Positions 8,904-18,051 of a DNA stretch of 64,000 bases are shown here, one piece after another. The stretch's first letter is position 1, and each line of letters begins with the position of its first letter. The notes under the pieces were generated by a model that was given only the letters and a program-made list of their open reading frames with translations, was not told where the DNA came from and made no database searches. This stretch comes from Roseiflexus sp. RS-1 (GTDB lineage Bacteria; Chloroflexota; Chloroflexia; Chloroflexales; Roseiflexaceae). The translations under genes were made by a program, and so were the position numbers. Where the stretch lies: assembly GCF_000016665.1 (NCBI RefSeq), contig NC_009523.1, forward strand, positions 1,054,001-1,118,000, read 5' to 3'.

Positions 8904-11249
8904 TCACACCACCGGCGACCGCAGAATACGAATCACCCAGAGATCGAGCGCCGTCGCCAGCGTAAAGGTGTAGATCGTCGCAACAAGCGCCTTCCCCCAC
9001 CACCCGCGTCGCCAGAAGCGCTCAGCGTAGATCGCCCAGCAGAGGCAGATGGCGGGCACAATGTAGAACAACTGCTTGTCAACCATCGACACCCGATATC
9101 CCACCAGCATGAACAGGGTTCCGACCGAAAACCACGCTGCCAGCATCACCCACAGCAGCGGGCGCTTGCGCAACGCAACAAAGCCCGGAACAACGAATGC
9201 GAGCGGAATGAGCAAACCGTAGTACAAAAAGCCATCCGGTCGCATATCGTACCGCAAGTGGCGCCAGAAAGAGAAAAGGTAGTCACTGAACGGCGGACGC
9301 GCCACACCGACGCTCTCCGGACCACTTGTCGCCAGACTCAGCATATACGGTATGGTTCGCTCGACAATCGGTGGAATATACTGACCGTAGTAGATCAGCG
9401 TTGCCGCTGCCAGCGCCACGACCAGTGAGAGTGCAACAGGGCGCAGCGGTTTTCGGTCGATCCCCACCGGTGCGACGAGCGCGATTCCAATGAAGCAGAC
9501 GATGAACACAATGTGGAAGACCGCCATCACCGTGTAGAACAGGAGTGTGATCACGGTCAGCACGGTGAGCAGGGCAAACGGACCCCGTTCGTGGAGACGC
9601 GGATAGAGTGCGACCATGACCGTCGAGGTGACAAGCGTCCACCACATGCCAGATGTCGTCGGAACATTCCCCCACGAATGGAGCAGGAAGGTCACGGGTG
9701 TAACGGCGTAGATCAGTGCCGCAAAAAGCGTTGCGCGATGGCTCAACCCTGCCTTGCGCGCCAGAAGAGCGATCAGAAACACGCGACTGTTATCGAGCAG
9801 CGCGCTGAAGAGGTTCGCGCTGGTTTCGAGCGACCATGGTAAGAGGGCAAAACTCGTCGAAAAGAGGTGAAAAAACGGCGAATAGGGAATGACAGGGCGA
9901 TTCGGTCCCCACTCGTTAATCGGCATCACCGATTCTGAGAAGGCGCCAGGGCGATACATCTCCGCCCAGTGCCCATCGAGGATCCAGCGCACGCGATCCA
10001 TGTGCCAGCCGACGTCGATAGCGCGCATATAGGGGAAGAGTAATCCGCCACCTTTCAGCCAGAGACCGACAAGAAAGATAACCAGCAGCGCATACCGCAC
10101 TGCCGGATCAAGGGGGGTATCGAGTTTACGGAAGATCCAGCCCACACCGCGATCCGCCACCGGCGTCAGCGCAAGGGTGAAGAGCACAAACCATGCCAGC
10201 GGCCCCAGGAATAGCCCGGTCGGGTAGCGGTACGCCATCAGCGCCCATGCGCCGATCAGCGCCACCACGATGCCCGCGCCGCACGCAATCCATGCCGGAA
10301 CCCGCGCTGCGCGAAGGGCGCCGTACATACCGGCAACAATGGTCATTGCTGGCAACACTGCGCTCCACGGCGGCAGCGCCGCAGCCGGCGCACGGGTGAG
10401 CGGCGTTACTGTCACACGCTCCAGCGACACTCCCAGTGGGCGTGGATCGCGGTACGGATTCGCTGTGATGTCCAGATTCAGGTTTCCGTTGTTAAGGGTG
10501 CGCGCTGGCGCGATCAACAGATAGCGGCGCATACCCGGCGTCTCAGGCAGAGCGGCAATCCTTTCTCCATTGGCGAAGACGTGCGCATTGACCGCGCCGC
10601 CATCCGGATGCGCCACCAGCGCCCGCAGTTCCACACGCCAATCGCCGTGTCCCAATGCAGGAAACGTAATCGTCGAGCGTTCACTCGTCCACCGATAGGT
10701 CAGCGCTCTGGCGATTTCGGCATCGATCAGGCGTACCGGCGGCACATCGAGCGTGCGGTCTGGAATCGCTTCGATGCGCAATCGCACGCCGCCGGACAGA
10801 TCCATGTCATCGGGCAGAAGCAGGCGAAAGCGCCGGGCGCCGCCACGATCATCAAGGGTGTCGATCCGCCGATCATTGGCATAGACCGCAATCAGACGAC
10901 GTGGATGAACTGCATCTGGCTGCCAGTCGTCCAGCGTCAGCGTCACCATGCGTGCATCGTCACGCAGCGGCGCCGCAACAACGACCTCGTTTGAAGCGGG
11001 GAGCGCAGCAACCCGCATGAGGACTGTCTGTGCGGTAAACTCGCGCCCGTGCATACCACGGATGTAGGGATAGTCAAGACGGGCGCCAATATCGAGCGTT
11101 ACCTGCGGTTGAGCGGCATAGGCAACCAGCAGCGCGATCAGGGCGCCGAGCGCCGTCATCGCCAGCGGCAACCCTGGTTGCCAGCGACGCAGATTGATCA
11201 ACGCTCCCGACCAGGCGACCGGAGCGCGTGTTGCTTTCGGAGCAGCCAA
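8904..11249 (-). CDS. Polytopic membrane protein with N-terminal beta-rich region, glycosyltransferase-like
   Basis: The protein is about 781 residues if it starts at TTG 11249. The frame stays open to 11429, but the extra N-terminus (QEPRTENREPRTENQEP) is only translated heptamer repeat, and a promoter-like TGCTATAAT sits at 11286-11294 inside it. One helix is near the start. About 250 beta-rich extracytoplasmic residues follow (TLTLDDWQPDA, VELRALVAHPDGG), then roughly a dozen helices and an internal motif, YMRAIDVGWHMDRVRWILDG. The layout suggests a GT-C-type or flippase-like envelope enzyme. I do not recognise a named family, and the start is uncertain. Confidence 0.7.
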   Translation of the reverse strand: MAAPKATRAPVAWSGALINLRRWQPGLPLAMTALGALIALLVAYAAQPQVTLDIGARLDYPYIRGMHGREFTAQTVLMRVAALPASNEVVVAAPLRDDARMVTLTLDDWQPDAVHPRRLIAVYANDRRIDTLDDRGGARRFRLLLPDDMDLSGGVRLRIEAIPDRTLDVPPVRLIDAEIARALTYRWTSERSTITFPALGHGDWRVELRALVAHPDGGAVNAHVFANGERIAALPETPGMRRYLLIAPARTLNNGNLNLDITANPYRDPRPLGVSLERVTVTPLTRAPAAALPPWSAVLPAMTIVAGMYGALRAARVPAWIACGAGIVVALIGAWALMAYRYPTGLFLGPLAWFVLFTLALTPVADRGVGWIFRKLDTPLDPAVRYALLVIFLVGLWLKGGGLLFPYMRAIDVGWHMDRVRWILDGHWAEMYRPGAFSESVMPINEWGPNRPVIPYSPFFHLFSTSFALLPWSLETSANLFSALLDNSRVFLIALLARKAGLSHRATLFAALIYAVTPVTFLLHSWGNVPTTSGMWWTLVTSTVMVALYPRLHERGPFALLTVLTVITLLFYTVMAVFHIVFIVCFIGIALVAPVGIDRKPLRPVALSLVVALAAATLIYYGQYIPPIVERTIPYMLSLATSGPESVGVARPPFSDYLFSFWRHLRYDMRPDGFLYYGLLIPLAFVVPGFVALRKRPLLWVMLAAWFSVGTLFMLVGYRVSMVDKQLFYIVPAICLCWAIYAERFWRRGWWGKALVATIYTFTLATALDLWVIRILRSPVV

Positions 11250-11285
11250 ACCTGACAACCTTGTACCGGTGAAATCATCCGCCGC

Positions 11286-11294
11286 ATTATAGCA
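11286..11294 (-). promoter_or_regulatory. Extended -10 promoter for the membrane protein gene
   Basis: TGCTATAAT reads on the minus strand. It is a TGn extended -10 with a perfect TATAAT. Transcription would begin near 11280, so the gene must start downstream of it. No good -35 was seen. Confidence 0.5.
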
Positions 11295-11324
11295 CAAGCA
11301 GAATCGGGGTATACTTTGAACTGT

Positions 11325-11398
11325 CTGGTTCTCAGTTCCTGGTTCCTGGTTCTCAGTTCTCGGTTCTCGGTTCTCAGTTCTTGGTTCCTGGTTCTCGC
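11325..11398. repeat. Heptamer array GGTTCTC / AGTTCCT between divergent genes
   Basis: About ten head-to-tail 7-base units vary around NGTTCNN (GGTTCTC, GGTTCCT, AGTTCTC, AGTTCTT). The last unit ends directly at the ATG of the plus-strand glycosyltransferase at 11399. The array occupies the spacer between divergent genes where a leader would normally lie. Confidence 0.9.
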
Positions 11399-12478
11399 AT
11401 GCATCTTGTCTGGCACTCATCATTCGCATCGCTCACCGGCTACAGTGGCTCCTCGCTGGCGTTTGTCCTTGGTCTCGATGCGCGGGGTATCGCAGTTCGC
11501 CCACTCTACCTGTACGGCGCCGATCGTGATGAGCATATCATGATGGGTGGCGTTCACCCGCGCATTGCCGCGCTGCAACGCGCTCCGGTGCGTCTCGATG
11601 TGCCGCAGGTCGTGTACGCGCCGGGGGATCGTTTCTCGAAGAATAGCGGGCGCTACCGTATCGGTTTTACCATGCTCGAGTTCGACCGCCTGCCGCAGGA
11701 ATGGGTTCAGCAAGCCAATCAGATGGATGAAGTCTGGACCCCAACCGCCTGGGGGGCGCACGTGTTCGCCGCCAGTGGCGTGACCCGCCCTATCCATGTT
11801 GTGCCCCTCGGCGTCGATCCGGCATGTTTTGCGCCGGGTGCTCCCCGCACCCATCTGACCGACCGCGTCGTCTTTTTGTCAGTGTTCGAGTGGAGCCGCC
11901 GCAAAGGATGGGATGTGCTGCTCCGCGCCTACCGTGCTGCCTTTCGTCCCGATGATCCGGTGGTGCTGGTGCTGAAGATCGACTGTCGCGCCCCTGATGA
12001 GAACCCGGTGCGTGAGGTCGCAGCGCTGTTGCCGGCGCCCTCGCCACCGGTGACGCTGCTCTACAACCGCGCGCTGAATGCGCAGCGTATGGCTGAACTG
12101 TACCGCAGCGCCGACTGTTTTGTGCTGCCCACGCGTGGCGAAGGATGGGGGATGCCGATCCTCGAAGCGATGGCATGTGGCATTCCTGCAATTGCAACCG
12201 ATTGGAGCGGACCGACGGCGTTTTTGAACCACGAGAACGGCTATCCGCTACTGATCCGTGGTCTGGTTCCCGCAGATGCCGGCGGGTTCTATGGTCGCGG
12301 CGCACAATGGGCGGACCCCGATGGCGATGCACTCGTTGAACTGTTGCGCCATGTTGCGCATCACTCCGAAGAGCGTCGCGCTAAAGGTCAGCGTGCAGCC
12401 GCCGATGCGGCGCGCTGGTCGTGGGAGCGGGCGATCGATATCGTGTATGCACAATTGAATCGCTCTGAACTCTGGTAA
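11399..12478 (+). CDS. Family 4 (GT-B) glycosyltransferase
   Basis: The protein is 359 residues from ATG 11399. The in-frame extension to 11381 is repeat sequence. The C-terminal Rossmann domain carries the GT1/GT4 group signature: VVFLSVFEWSRRKGWDVLL near residue 155 (the start of the second domain), then LPTRGEGWGMPILEAMACG near 240-258 with the E-x7-E type nucleotide-sugar site, followed by PAIATDWSGPTAF. It is expected to be a cytoplasmic retaining sugar transferase using a nucleotide sugar. It is divergent from the membrane glycosyltransferase cluster and probably serves the same polymer. Donor and acceptor are unknown. Confidence 0.9.
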   Translation: MHLVWHSSFASLTGYSGSSLAFVLGLDARGIAVRPLYLYGADRDEHIMMGGVHPRIAALQRAPVRLDVPQVVYAPGDRFSKNSGRYRIGFTMLEFDRLPQEWVQQANQMDEVWTPTAWGAHVFAASGVTRPIHVVPLGVDPACFAPGAPRTHLTDRVVFLSVFEWSRRKGWDVLLRAYRAAFRPDDPVVLVLKIDCRAPDENPVREVAALLPAPSPPVTLLYNRALNAQRMAELYRSADCFVLPTRGEGWGMPILEAMACGIPAIATDWSGPTAFLNHENGYPLLIRGLVPADAGGFYGRGAQWADPDGDALVELLRHVAHHSEERRAKGQRAAADAARWSWERAIDIVYAQLNRSELW

Positions 12479-12672
12479 TGTTTGATCGGGATTTCGTGGT
12501 ATATTTTCTTTGAAGATCGTGACATAACGGGCAATAATCGCAACGTTTCCAGATATAACCCATCGCCGCGCTGTGACGCCAACTGGCGCACCACGATGTG
12601 TTGCATAGAAGGTTCAACGATCCACGCCGATCGTTCATAACTCCGTTCCTGTCTGGCGGGGGTATCGCGTTT

Positions 12673-15354
12673 ATGGGTATGACCCTGTTTCTGTTGGGTT
12701 TGCTGATCAGCGGCAGCGCAGCGATTGTTCTGGCGCTTGTCATCCTGCAGCATCGTGAAGCCAACGGCGCTCTTCCCTTTGCGCTGGTGATGATCGCCAG
12801 CGCAATCTGGGCGTGGGGCTATGCCCTGCAGATCAGTGCAGTGTCTCCCGAACTTGCTCTGCTTGCCGTGCGGATCAGGTACATTGGTCTTCTTGCCGTC
12901 CCAGCGTGCTGGCTCTGGTTTACGCTGATCTACACCGAAACTATCGCGCGCCTGACGAAGAAACAGGCGGCGATGCTGGCATTCTTCCCGGTGTTGACCT
13001 TTGTGGTGAACGTCACCAATGACTGGCACCAACTCTTCTACCGACGCATCAGTGTGATGCCGCCCGGTTCGTCGCTCGTTGTGACCTTTGAATATGGTCC
13101 CTGGTACTGGCTCAACGTTGGCTATTCCTACCTGGTTGTGCTGATTGGACTCTGGGTGCTGATCCGATTCTGGGGGCGGGCGCTGCGTCTTCATCGAATG
13201 CCGATCGCTGTGACAGTCGGCGGGTTGTTTTTTCTGACGGCCATCGGGTTGATCTTCTACATCAGTCGTCAGTTTGCCGGTGTCTTCGACATCACACCGC
13301 TGTTGCTGCCGGTGAATGGAATATTGCTCTACCTGGCATTGTTCCGACCCAGGCTGTTTGATGCGCATCCCGTCGCCTATACGCACCTGTTCGAGCAGTT
13401 GAACGACGGGGTGCTGGTGTTCAATATGCAGGGCAGGGTGATCGATTGCAATCCGGCGGCATACCGCCTGCTCGGTCTGACGAATCCCGTCGGGCGACCG
13501 GTTCAGCTTGTTCTGCAGCATATCCCTCAGCTGGCGCAAACCGGTTCGAGCGTTCTGCTCGAAGAGCCGCTTCGTCTGGAGTACAACGAACAGGTGCTCG
13601 ATGTGCGCTCGACCATCCTGCGCGACCGCCGTGGACAGCAGAGCGGATATATGCTGGTGGTGCGCGATGTCTCAGAGCAGTGGCGAACGCAACGAGCGCT
13701 TGCCGAAAGCGAAGCCATGCTGCGCGAAGAACGCCGACTGTTCATCGGCGGACCGACAGTGGTCTTTCGCTGGGAAGCTCGACGCGACTGGCCCGTCTCA
13801 TACGTCTCCCCCAACGTTCAAGAGCAGTTTGGATATGCGCCGGAAGATTTCACCGCGCACAGACTCAGCTATCCCTCGTTGATCCATCCAGAGGATTATG
13901 TGCGGATCAACCGCGAAATTGTCCATTACCTGCACCACAAGACGACCTGGTTTCGTCAGGAGTACCGCCTGATGCGCGCCGATGGCGAGTATCGCTGGGT
14001 CGATGATTATACATCTGTCGTGTACAACGATCAGGGGAAGCCGGTCTATTTCCTCGGTTATATCCTCGATGTCACCAACCAGAAGCGCGCCGAAGCCGAG
14101 CGTCTGGAAATGGAACGCCAGTTTCAGCACACCCAAAAACTGGAAAGTCTTGGCGTGCTGGCAAGCGGCGTGGCGCACGACTTTAATAATCTGTTGACGG
14201 CCATTCTCGGCAACCTCGACCTTGCGCTCCTGACCCTTTCCCGCAACGACCCCGCCGCTCAACCGATTCGCAATGCGATGCTGGCAACGCGCTACGCAGC
14301 CGGATTGACGCGCCAGTTGCTCGCGTATGCTGGCAAGGGAAATTACCAGGTCACCGATGTCAATCTGACCGAGATAGTCCAGGGTATGGCAGCAATGCTG
14401 CGGGTCTCAGTCGGCAAACAGGCGCGCCTGGAACTCCGCCTCGCTCCCGATCTGCCGGTCTTTCAGGCAGATCCATCGCACATCCAGCAGATCGTGCTCA
14501 ACCTCATTCTCAACGCCGCTGAGTCGCTCCCTTCCGGCGAAGGCACGATCACAGTGCGCACCGATGTCCGTGATTGTGATGAAGCGTTTTTGAAGCGCAA
14601 CCGTATCAACAACCAGGCGCCGCCGGGTCGCTACCTGCTGCTGGAAGTCGCCGATACCGGATGCGGCATGGACGAACGTACCCAGCGGCGCATGTTCGAC
14701 CCCTTCTTCACCACCAAAGCAGTCGGGCGGGGGTTGGGCATGTCGGCGATCCTGGGCATCGTCCGGCGCCACCACGGTGCGATCATTGTCGATAGCGCTC
14801 CTGGTTGCGGAACAACGATCACTGTGCTCTTCCCGCCGTCTCCCGTCGAGCGCGACAGCAACGCGGATCGCGATCAAGAATCGTTGCCTCCTGCTCCGTC
14901 TACGACCGTTCTGGTCGTCGATGACGAAGCCGACGTGCGCGATGTGACTGCGCGACTGCTCACCCATCTCGGCTTTCGGGTCGTTGTGGTTGCGGACGGC
15001 GCTTCCGCGCTTCAAGCGTTGCAGGAACAGTCTTCAGAGATTGCGTGCGTCCTGCTCGATGCGAACCTGGCGGGTATGGATGCGCCGACCACCCTGCGTG
15101 AACTGCGCGCGCTTGCGCCCCACATCCCTGTGGTTGTGTCGAGCGGGTACAGTCAGCACGAGGTGTTGCAACGCTTTGCGGGCCAGACGATTGAAGGGTT
15201 TATTCAAAAGCCATATCAGATGTCCGAGTTATACGGCGTTCTCCAGCACGCATTGCGGCAGTTCCTGACGGTTACCGTTGCCGATCAGCCTTCAGCCGCT
15301 GATGCAGCCCCTGCAACGCAAGAAACGCCGGACGCGGACTCCAGTCCGGATTGA
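12673..15354 (+). CDS. Hybrid sensor histidine kinase: 7TM - PAS - PAS - HisKA - HATPase - receiver
   Basis: The protein is about 893 residues. Seven membrane helices (about 1-225) match the 7TM region of histidine kinases (IRYIGLLAVPACWLWFTLIYT). A PAS domain follows (GVLVFNMQGRVIDCNPAAYRLLG), then a PAS_3 domain with the LIHPEDY motif. The phosphoacceptor His is in SGVAHDFNNLLTAILGN near 500. The ATP-binding boxes are N (NLILNAAES), G1 (DTGCGMDE) and the PFFTTK/GRGLGMS region. A receiver from about 743 has VVDDEADV and the acceptor Asp in LLDANLAG near 795. It signals by phosphorelay, with the ligand unknown. An earlier start at 12598 is possible but adds a non-membrane stretch. Its 3' end overlaps the next convergent gene by 83 bases. 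Confidence 0.88.
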   Translation: MGMTLFLLGLLISGSAAIVLALVILQHREANGALPFALVMIASAIWAWGYALQISAVSPELALLAVRIRYIGLLAVPACWLWFTLIYTETIARLTKKQAAMLAFFPVLTFVVNVTNDWHQLFYRRISVMPPGSSLVVTFEYGPWYWLNVGYSYLVVLIGLWVLIRFWGRALRLHRMPIAVTVGGLFFLTAIGLIFYISRQFAGVFDITPLLLPVNGILLYLALFRPRLFDAHPVAYTHLFEQLNDGVLVFNMQGRVIDCNPAAYRLLGLTNPVGRPVQLVLQHIPQLAQTGSSVLLEEPLRLEYNEQVLDVRSTILRDRRGQQSGYMLVVRDVSEQWRTQRALAESEAMLREERRLFIGGPTVVFRWEARRDWPVSYVSPNVQEQFGYAPEDFTAHRLSYPSLIHPEDYVRINREIVHYLHHKTTWFRQEYRLMRADGEYRWVDDYTSVVYNDQGKPVYFLGYILDVTNQKRAEAERLEMERQFQHTQKLESLGVLASGVAHDFNNLLTAILGNLDLALLTLSRNDPAAQPIRNAMLATRYAAGLTRQLLAYAGKGNYQVTDVNLTEIVQGMAAMLRVSVGKQARLELRLAPDLPVFQADPSHIQQIVLNLILNAAESLPSGEGTITVRTDVRDCDEAFLKRNRINNQAPPGRYLLLEVADTGCGMDERTQRRMFDPFFTTKAVGRGLGMSAILGIVRRHHGAIIVDSAPGCGTTITVLFPPSPVERDSNADRDQESLPPAPSTTVLVVDDEADVRDVTARLLTHLGFRVVVVADGASALQALQEQSSEIACVLLDANLAGMDAPTTLRELRALAPHIPVVVSSGYSQHEVLQRFAGQTIEGFIQKPYQMSELYGVLQHALRQFLTVTVADQPSAADAAPATQETPDADSSPD

Positions 15355-16549
15355 GGATGCTGAACGACGCCTGCTCGTGCTGCGGGTTGCCCTGCGCTCC
15401 CCACAGAACCGCAAAGTTCATATTCCACAAAAACATCGCCCCGACCCACGGACGTCCCTGCTCATCACGGTACTGTTCATACACCCGCGTGATGGCGCGG
15501 ATGATATAGTCCGCCTGATCCTCAAATGTCAGCAGATTGCCGAACTCGAACCCTGGAGTCGTGTTAGGCGTCGCCCATCCGTACTCGGTAATCCAGATCT
15601 GCCGATCACCGAGACCATGCGCGATCATCAGGGCGCGCACATTCTCAACATGGCGAAAGTAGTGGGTCGGGTGATCGTTCCATCCCGGACGGTCACCGGG
15701 AAGATCGGGGTAGAGCCAGTCGGGCGAGTTTGCCGCGCCGCCGGGGTGCACCGCCTGCGCATCGAAATAGTCGCGGATCATGCCGTTTTTGTAGGTATAC
15801 ATCGCGCGCAGGTAATCAATGTCGGGAACCGCGCGATTCGGGTCGGATACGCCGGTAGAAGCTGGCGCGGCAGCCAGCACATACACATTGGGGTTGATCG
15901 CCTTAATGCGGCGGTAACATTCCGCCAGCAATTCGACGTATCGCCCCGGGTCTTCGGGGGTCACCCGACCGCCATTTTCGACTGCCAGGTTCGGCTCGTT
16001 CCAGATTTCAACGGCAGCGATCCGATCGCCGTAGCGTTCGACCATGGCTGCCACAAAATTGCCCATGACAACCGGATCGTATGGTTTACCGCCATTCCCC
16101 GGCGCATAGAATGGCGGCGACTGCACAATGTTGATCAGCAGGCGTATGTCGCTGGCCGCCACGTCGGCAACGATATGGTCGAGTTCATCCCAGTAGTAGA
16201 CGCCCGGCGCCGCTTCGATATCCTTCCAGTGCACCTGCTGGCGCACCCAGTCGAAACCGGCAATGTTCGTCAGCATCAATACCCGGCTGCGATCGGTGTA
16301 GTACAGGTGCGCCACCACGCCGAATTGCAGCGCAGATGTGCGCAGGAAACGCACCTGCGGCGCTGCTGTTCCGATTGTATCTGTGGGTATGGGCAACACC
16401 GGCGTTGCGTTGTCCGTTGGTCGCGTCGTGGTTGTCGGACGTATCTCACCCAGCCCCGGTTGGGTCAACGGATTCGTCGTCGATGATCCACAGGCGACAA
16501 GCCACCCGAACACCAGCAATAAACAGATCAAACGAGTGTGATAGTGCAT
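15272..16549 (-). CDS. Secreted lipoprotein, glycoside hydrolase-like (TIM barrel)
   Basis: The protein is 425 residues. The N-terminus is a lipoprotein signal (MHYHTRLICLLLVFGWLVAC) with Cys 20 as the lipidation site, followed by a Ser/Thr/Pro-rich linker. The catalytic domain resembles clan GH-A. VEIWNEPNL near residue 180 holds the acid/base Asn-Glu pair, and IWITEYGWATP near 315 holds the likely nucleophile Glu. GH39, GH5 or a related family is likely. It is probably anchored at the cell surface and acts on polysaccharide. The gene is convergent with, and overlaps, the histidine kinase gene. Confidence 0.82.
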   Translation of the reverse strand: MHYHTRLICLLLVFGWLVACGSSTTNPLTQPGLGEIRPTTTTRPTDNATPVLPIPTDTIGTAAPQVRFLRTSALQFGVVAHLYYTDRSRVLMLTNIAGFDWVRQQVHWKDIEAAPGVYYWDELDHIVADVAASDIRLLINIVQSPPFYAPGNGGKPYDPVVMGNFVAAMVERYGDRIAAVEIWNEPNLAVENGGRVTPEDPGRYVELLAECYRRIKAINPNVYVLAAAPASTGVSDPNRAVPDIDYLRAMYTYKNGMIRDYFDAQAVHPGGAANSPDWLYPDLPGDRPGWNDHPTHYFRHVENVRALMIAHGLGDRQIWITEYGWATPNTTPGFEFGNLLTFEDQADYIIRAITRVYEQYRDEQGRPWVGAMFLWNMNFAVLWGAQGNPQHEQASFSILNPDWSPRPAFLALQGLHQRLKADRQR

Positions 16550-16674
16550 CGGATATTCCTGTTACGCGCCGCTCCGCAAACGTGACGCGACGCTCAGAAC
16601 GTTTCTTCTATGATGTGAACAAGCCTCTCTGCTGGCAGGATGTTCCCCAAAGGGAGAAGCCACCCACTATGATG

Positions 16675-17898
16675 TCACTCCTCGTGCCATGACCAGCGAC
16701 TGCCTAAAACGCAAGCGCCAAATCGTTCGCTTCCCCCTTCGTTATGCACGGCAAAGTGATAAATGCGGTCATGATGATCGTAGGGAAACAGCATTGTCTT
16801 GTCATACACTGCTGCACTGAGGAGGTACCGCCCCGCCAGCAACGGCAACGCTGCCACGTGCATATCAACTCTTCCCTCACCACGCACCGCAGGAATGTCC
16901 AGTCCGGCAAACAGGGTATTCGGTCCCGCCAGAAGCGTACCGCTTTCGTGATGGATCGCCAGCCCGAATACCGGTTGCGGCACAGTTTGATGGGCGCGAT
17001 ACCGGATTCGGAACGTCACCGGCGCACCGGTGCGGGCAATCGCGCCCCCACCGCCTTGCGCATCGAGCAGTTCCACACCGATGATTTCGACTTCGCCTGA
17101 CCCGAAACGGCGTGTCGGGTCAATGCCCGGTGCATCCATCTGTGCCGACGATGCGTGTTCACGCTGGTTTACATCGGCAAGATAGGCGTCGATCACCTCC
17201 CCGCTTGCGCCGATCGCACGGACGACGCCCCGATCAAGCCACACTGCGCGATCACACAGGGTGCGCACCGTGTCGAGTGCGTGCGAAACGAAAATGATCG
17301 TTTTCCCGGCGTGACGAAACCTCAGGATGCGATCCATGCATTTACGCTGGAACGCCTCGTCGCCAACCGCCAGCACTTCATCTGTGATCAGAATGTCGGG
17401 GTCTACCGCCGTTGCCACGGCAAACGCCAGGCGCGTGTACATACCGGAGGAGTAATGCTTGACCGGCAGATCGAGAAAATCTTCCATCCCGGCGAATGCG
17501 ACGATCGCATCCAGCCGTGCGGCCATCTCGCGTCGGCTAAGACCCATGAGCGAACCGTAGAGAAACACATTGTCCCGTCCGCTCAATTCGGGGTGGAAAC
17601 CGCTGCCGAGTTCGAGCAGGGCAGCAACCCTCCCCCGCAATCGCACCTGCCCCGATGTCGGCTCGAGGATGCGTGTCATCAACTTGAGCGCCGTGCTTTT
17701 CCCGGCACCGTTGTGACCGATCAGCCCAAAACTTTCGCCGCGCGCCACTGTAAAACTGACATTGCGCAGCGCCCAGAATTCATCCCGTGGTGTACGCGGA
17801 CGAAAGACCCCGAATAGACGCTCGCGTATGGTGGTATGGCGCTCATGCTGGAGCAGAAAACGTTTCGAGACGTTGTCGAACTCGATCACCGCGCTCAC
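16675..17898 (-). CDS. Wzt-type ABC transporter ATPase for polysaccharide export
   Basis: The protein is 407 residues and starts at GTG 17898 behind GGAGGAAG. Walker A is GHNGAGKST (61-69), the signature is YSSGMYTRLAFAVAT, and Walker B is DILITDEVLAVGDEAF. After about residue 250 a C-terminal beta domain of the Wzt_C type is present (PVTFRIRYRAHQ...PVFGLAIHHESG), which in the family binds the exported glycan. It energises export of O-antigen or teichoic-type polymers across the inner membrane. The permease partner (Wzm) is not next to it. It agrees with the polysaccharide role of the preceding 17 kb. Confidence 0.9.
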   Translation of the reverse strand: MSAVIEFDNVSKRFLLQHERHTTIRERLFGVFRPRTPRDEFWALRNVSFTVARGESFGLIGHNGAGKSTALKLMTRILEPTSGQVRLRGRVAALLELGSGFHPELSGRDNVFLYGSLMGLSRREMAARLDAIVAFAGMEDFLDLPVKHYSSGMYTRLAFAVATAVDPDILITDEVLAVGDEAFQRKCMDRILRFRHAGKTIIFVSHALDTVRTLCDRAVWLDRGVVRAIGASGEVIDAYLADVNQREHASSAQMDAPGIDPTRRFGSGEVEIIGVELLDAQGGGGAIARTGAPVTFRIRYRAHQTVPQPVFGLAIHHESGTLLAGPNTLFAGLDIPAVRGEGRVDMHVAALPLLAGRYLLSAAVYDKTMLFPYDHHDRIYHFAVHNEGGSERFGACVLGSRWSWHEE

Positions 17899-17976
17899 TG
17901 CGCTTCCTCCATCGTTTCCGAAAGCCGCATTCGTTCATCCGCTGCCAGACGAGGCATAGTACCGCCAACATCACCG

Positions 17977-18020
17977 TGTGTCAACCAGAGTTGACACAAC
18001 TCCGCGCTTTGTGCTACATT
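17977..18020 (+). promoter_or_regulatory. Promoter with operator-like perfect inverted repeat
   Basis: TGTGTCAAC-CAGA-GTTGACACA (17977-17998) is a perfect 9-bp inverted repeat. Its right arm contains TTGACA (17991-17996), followed after 18 bases by TACATT (18015-18020). A repressor bound to the palindrome would cover the -35 box. It lies just before the YhfZ-like regulator gene and after the start of divergent wzt, so autoregulation, and possibly control of wzt, is likely. Confidence 0.65.
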
Positions 18021-18051
18021 CAGGTCTGTGCCAGGCGCTCAGAGTGGTGCA

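Noticed and set aside
8632-11429. Longer N-termini of the DUF2079 and 8904 genes
   Set aside because: They translate heptamer repeats and lie upstream of promoter-like boxes.
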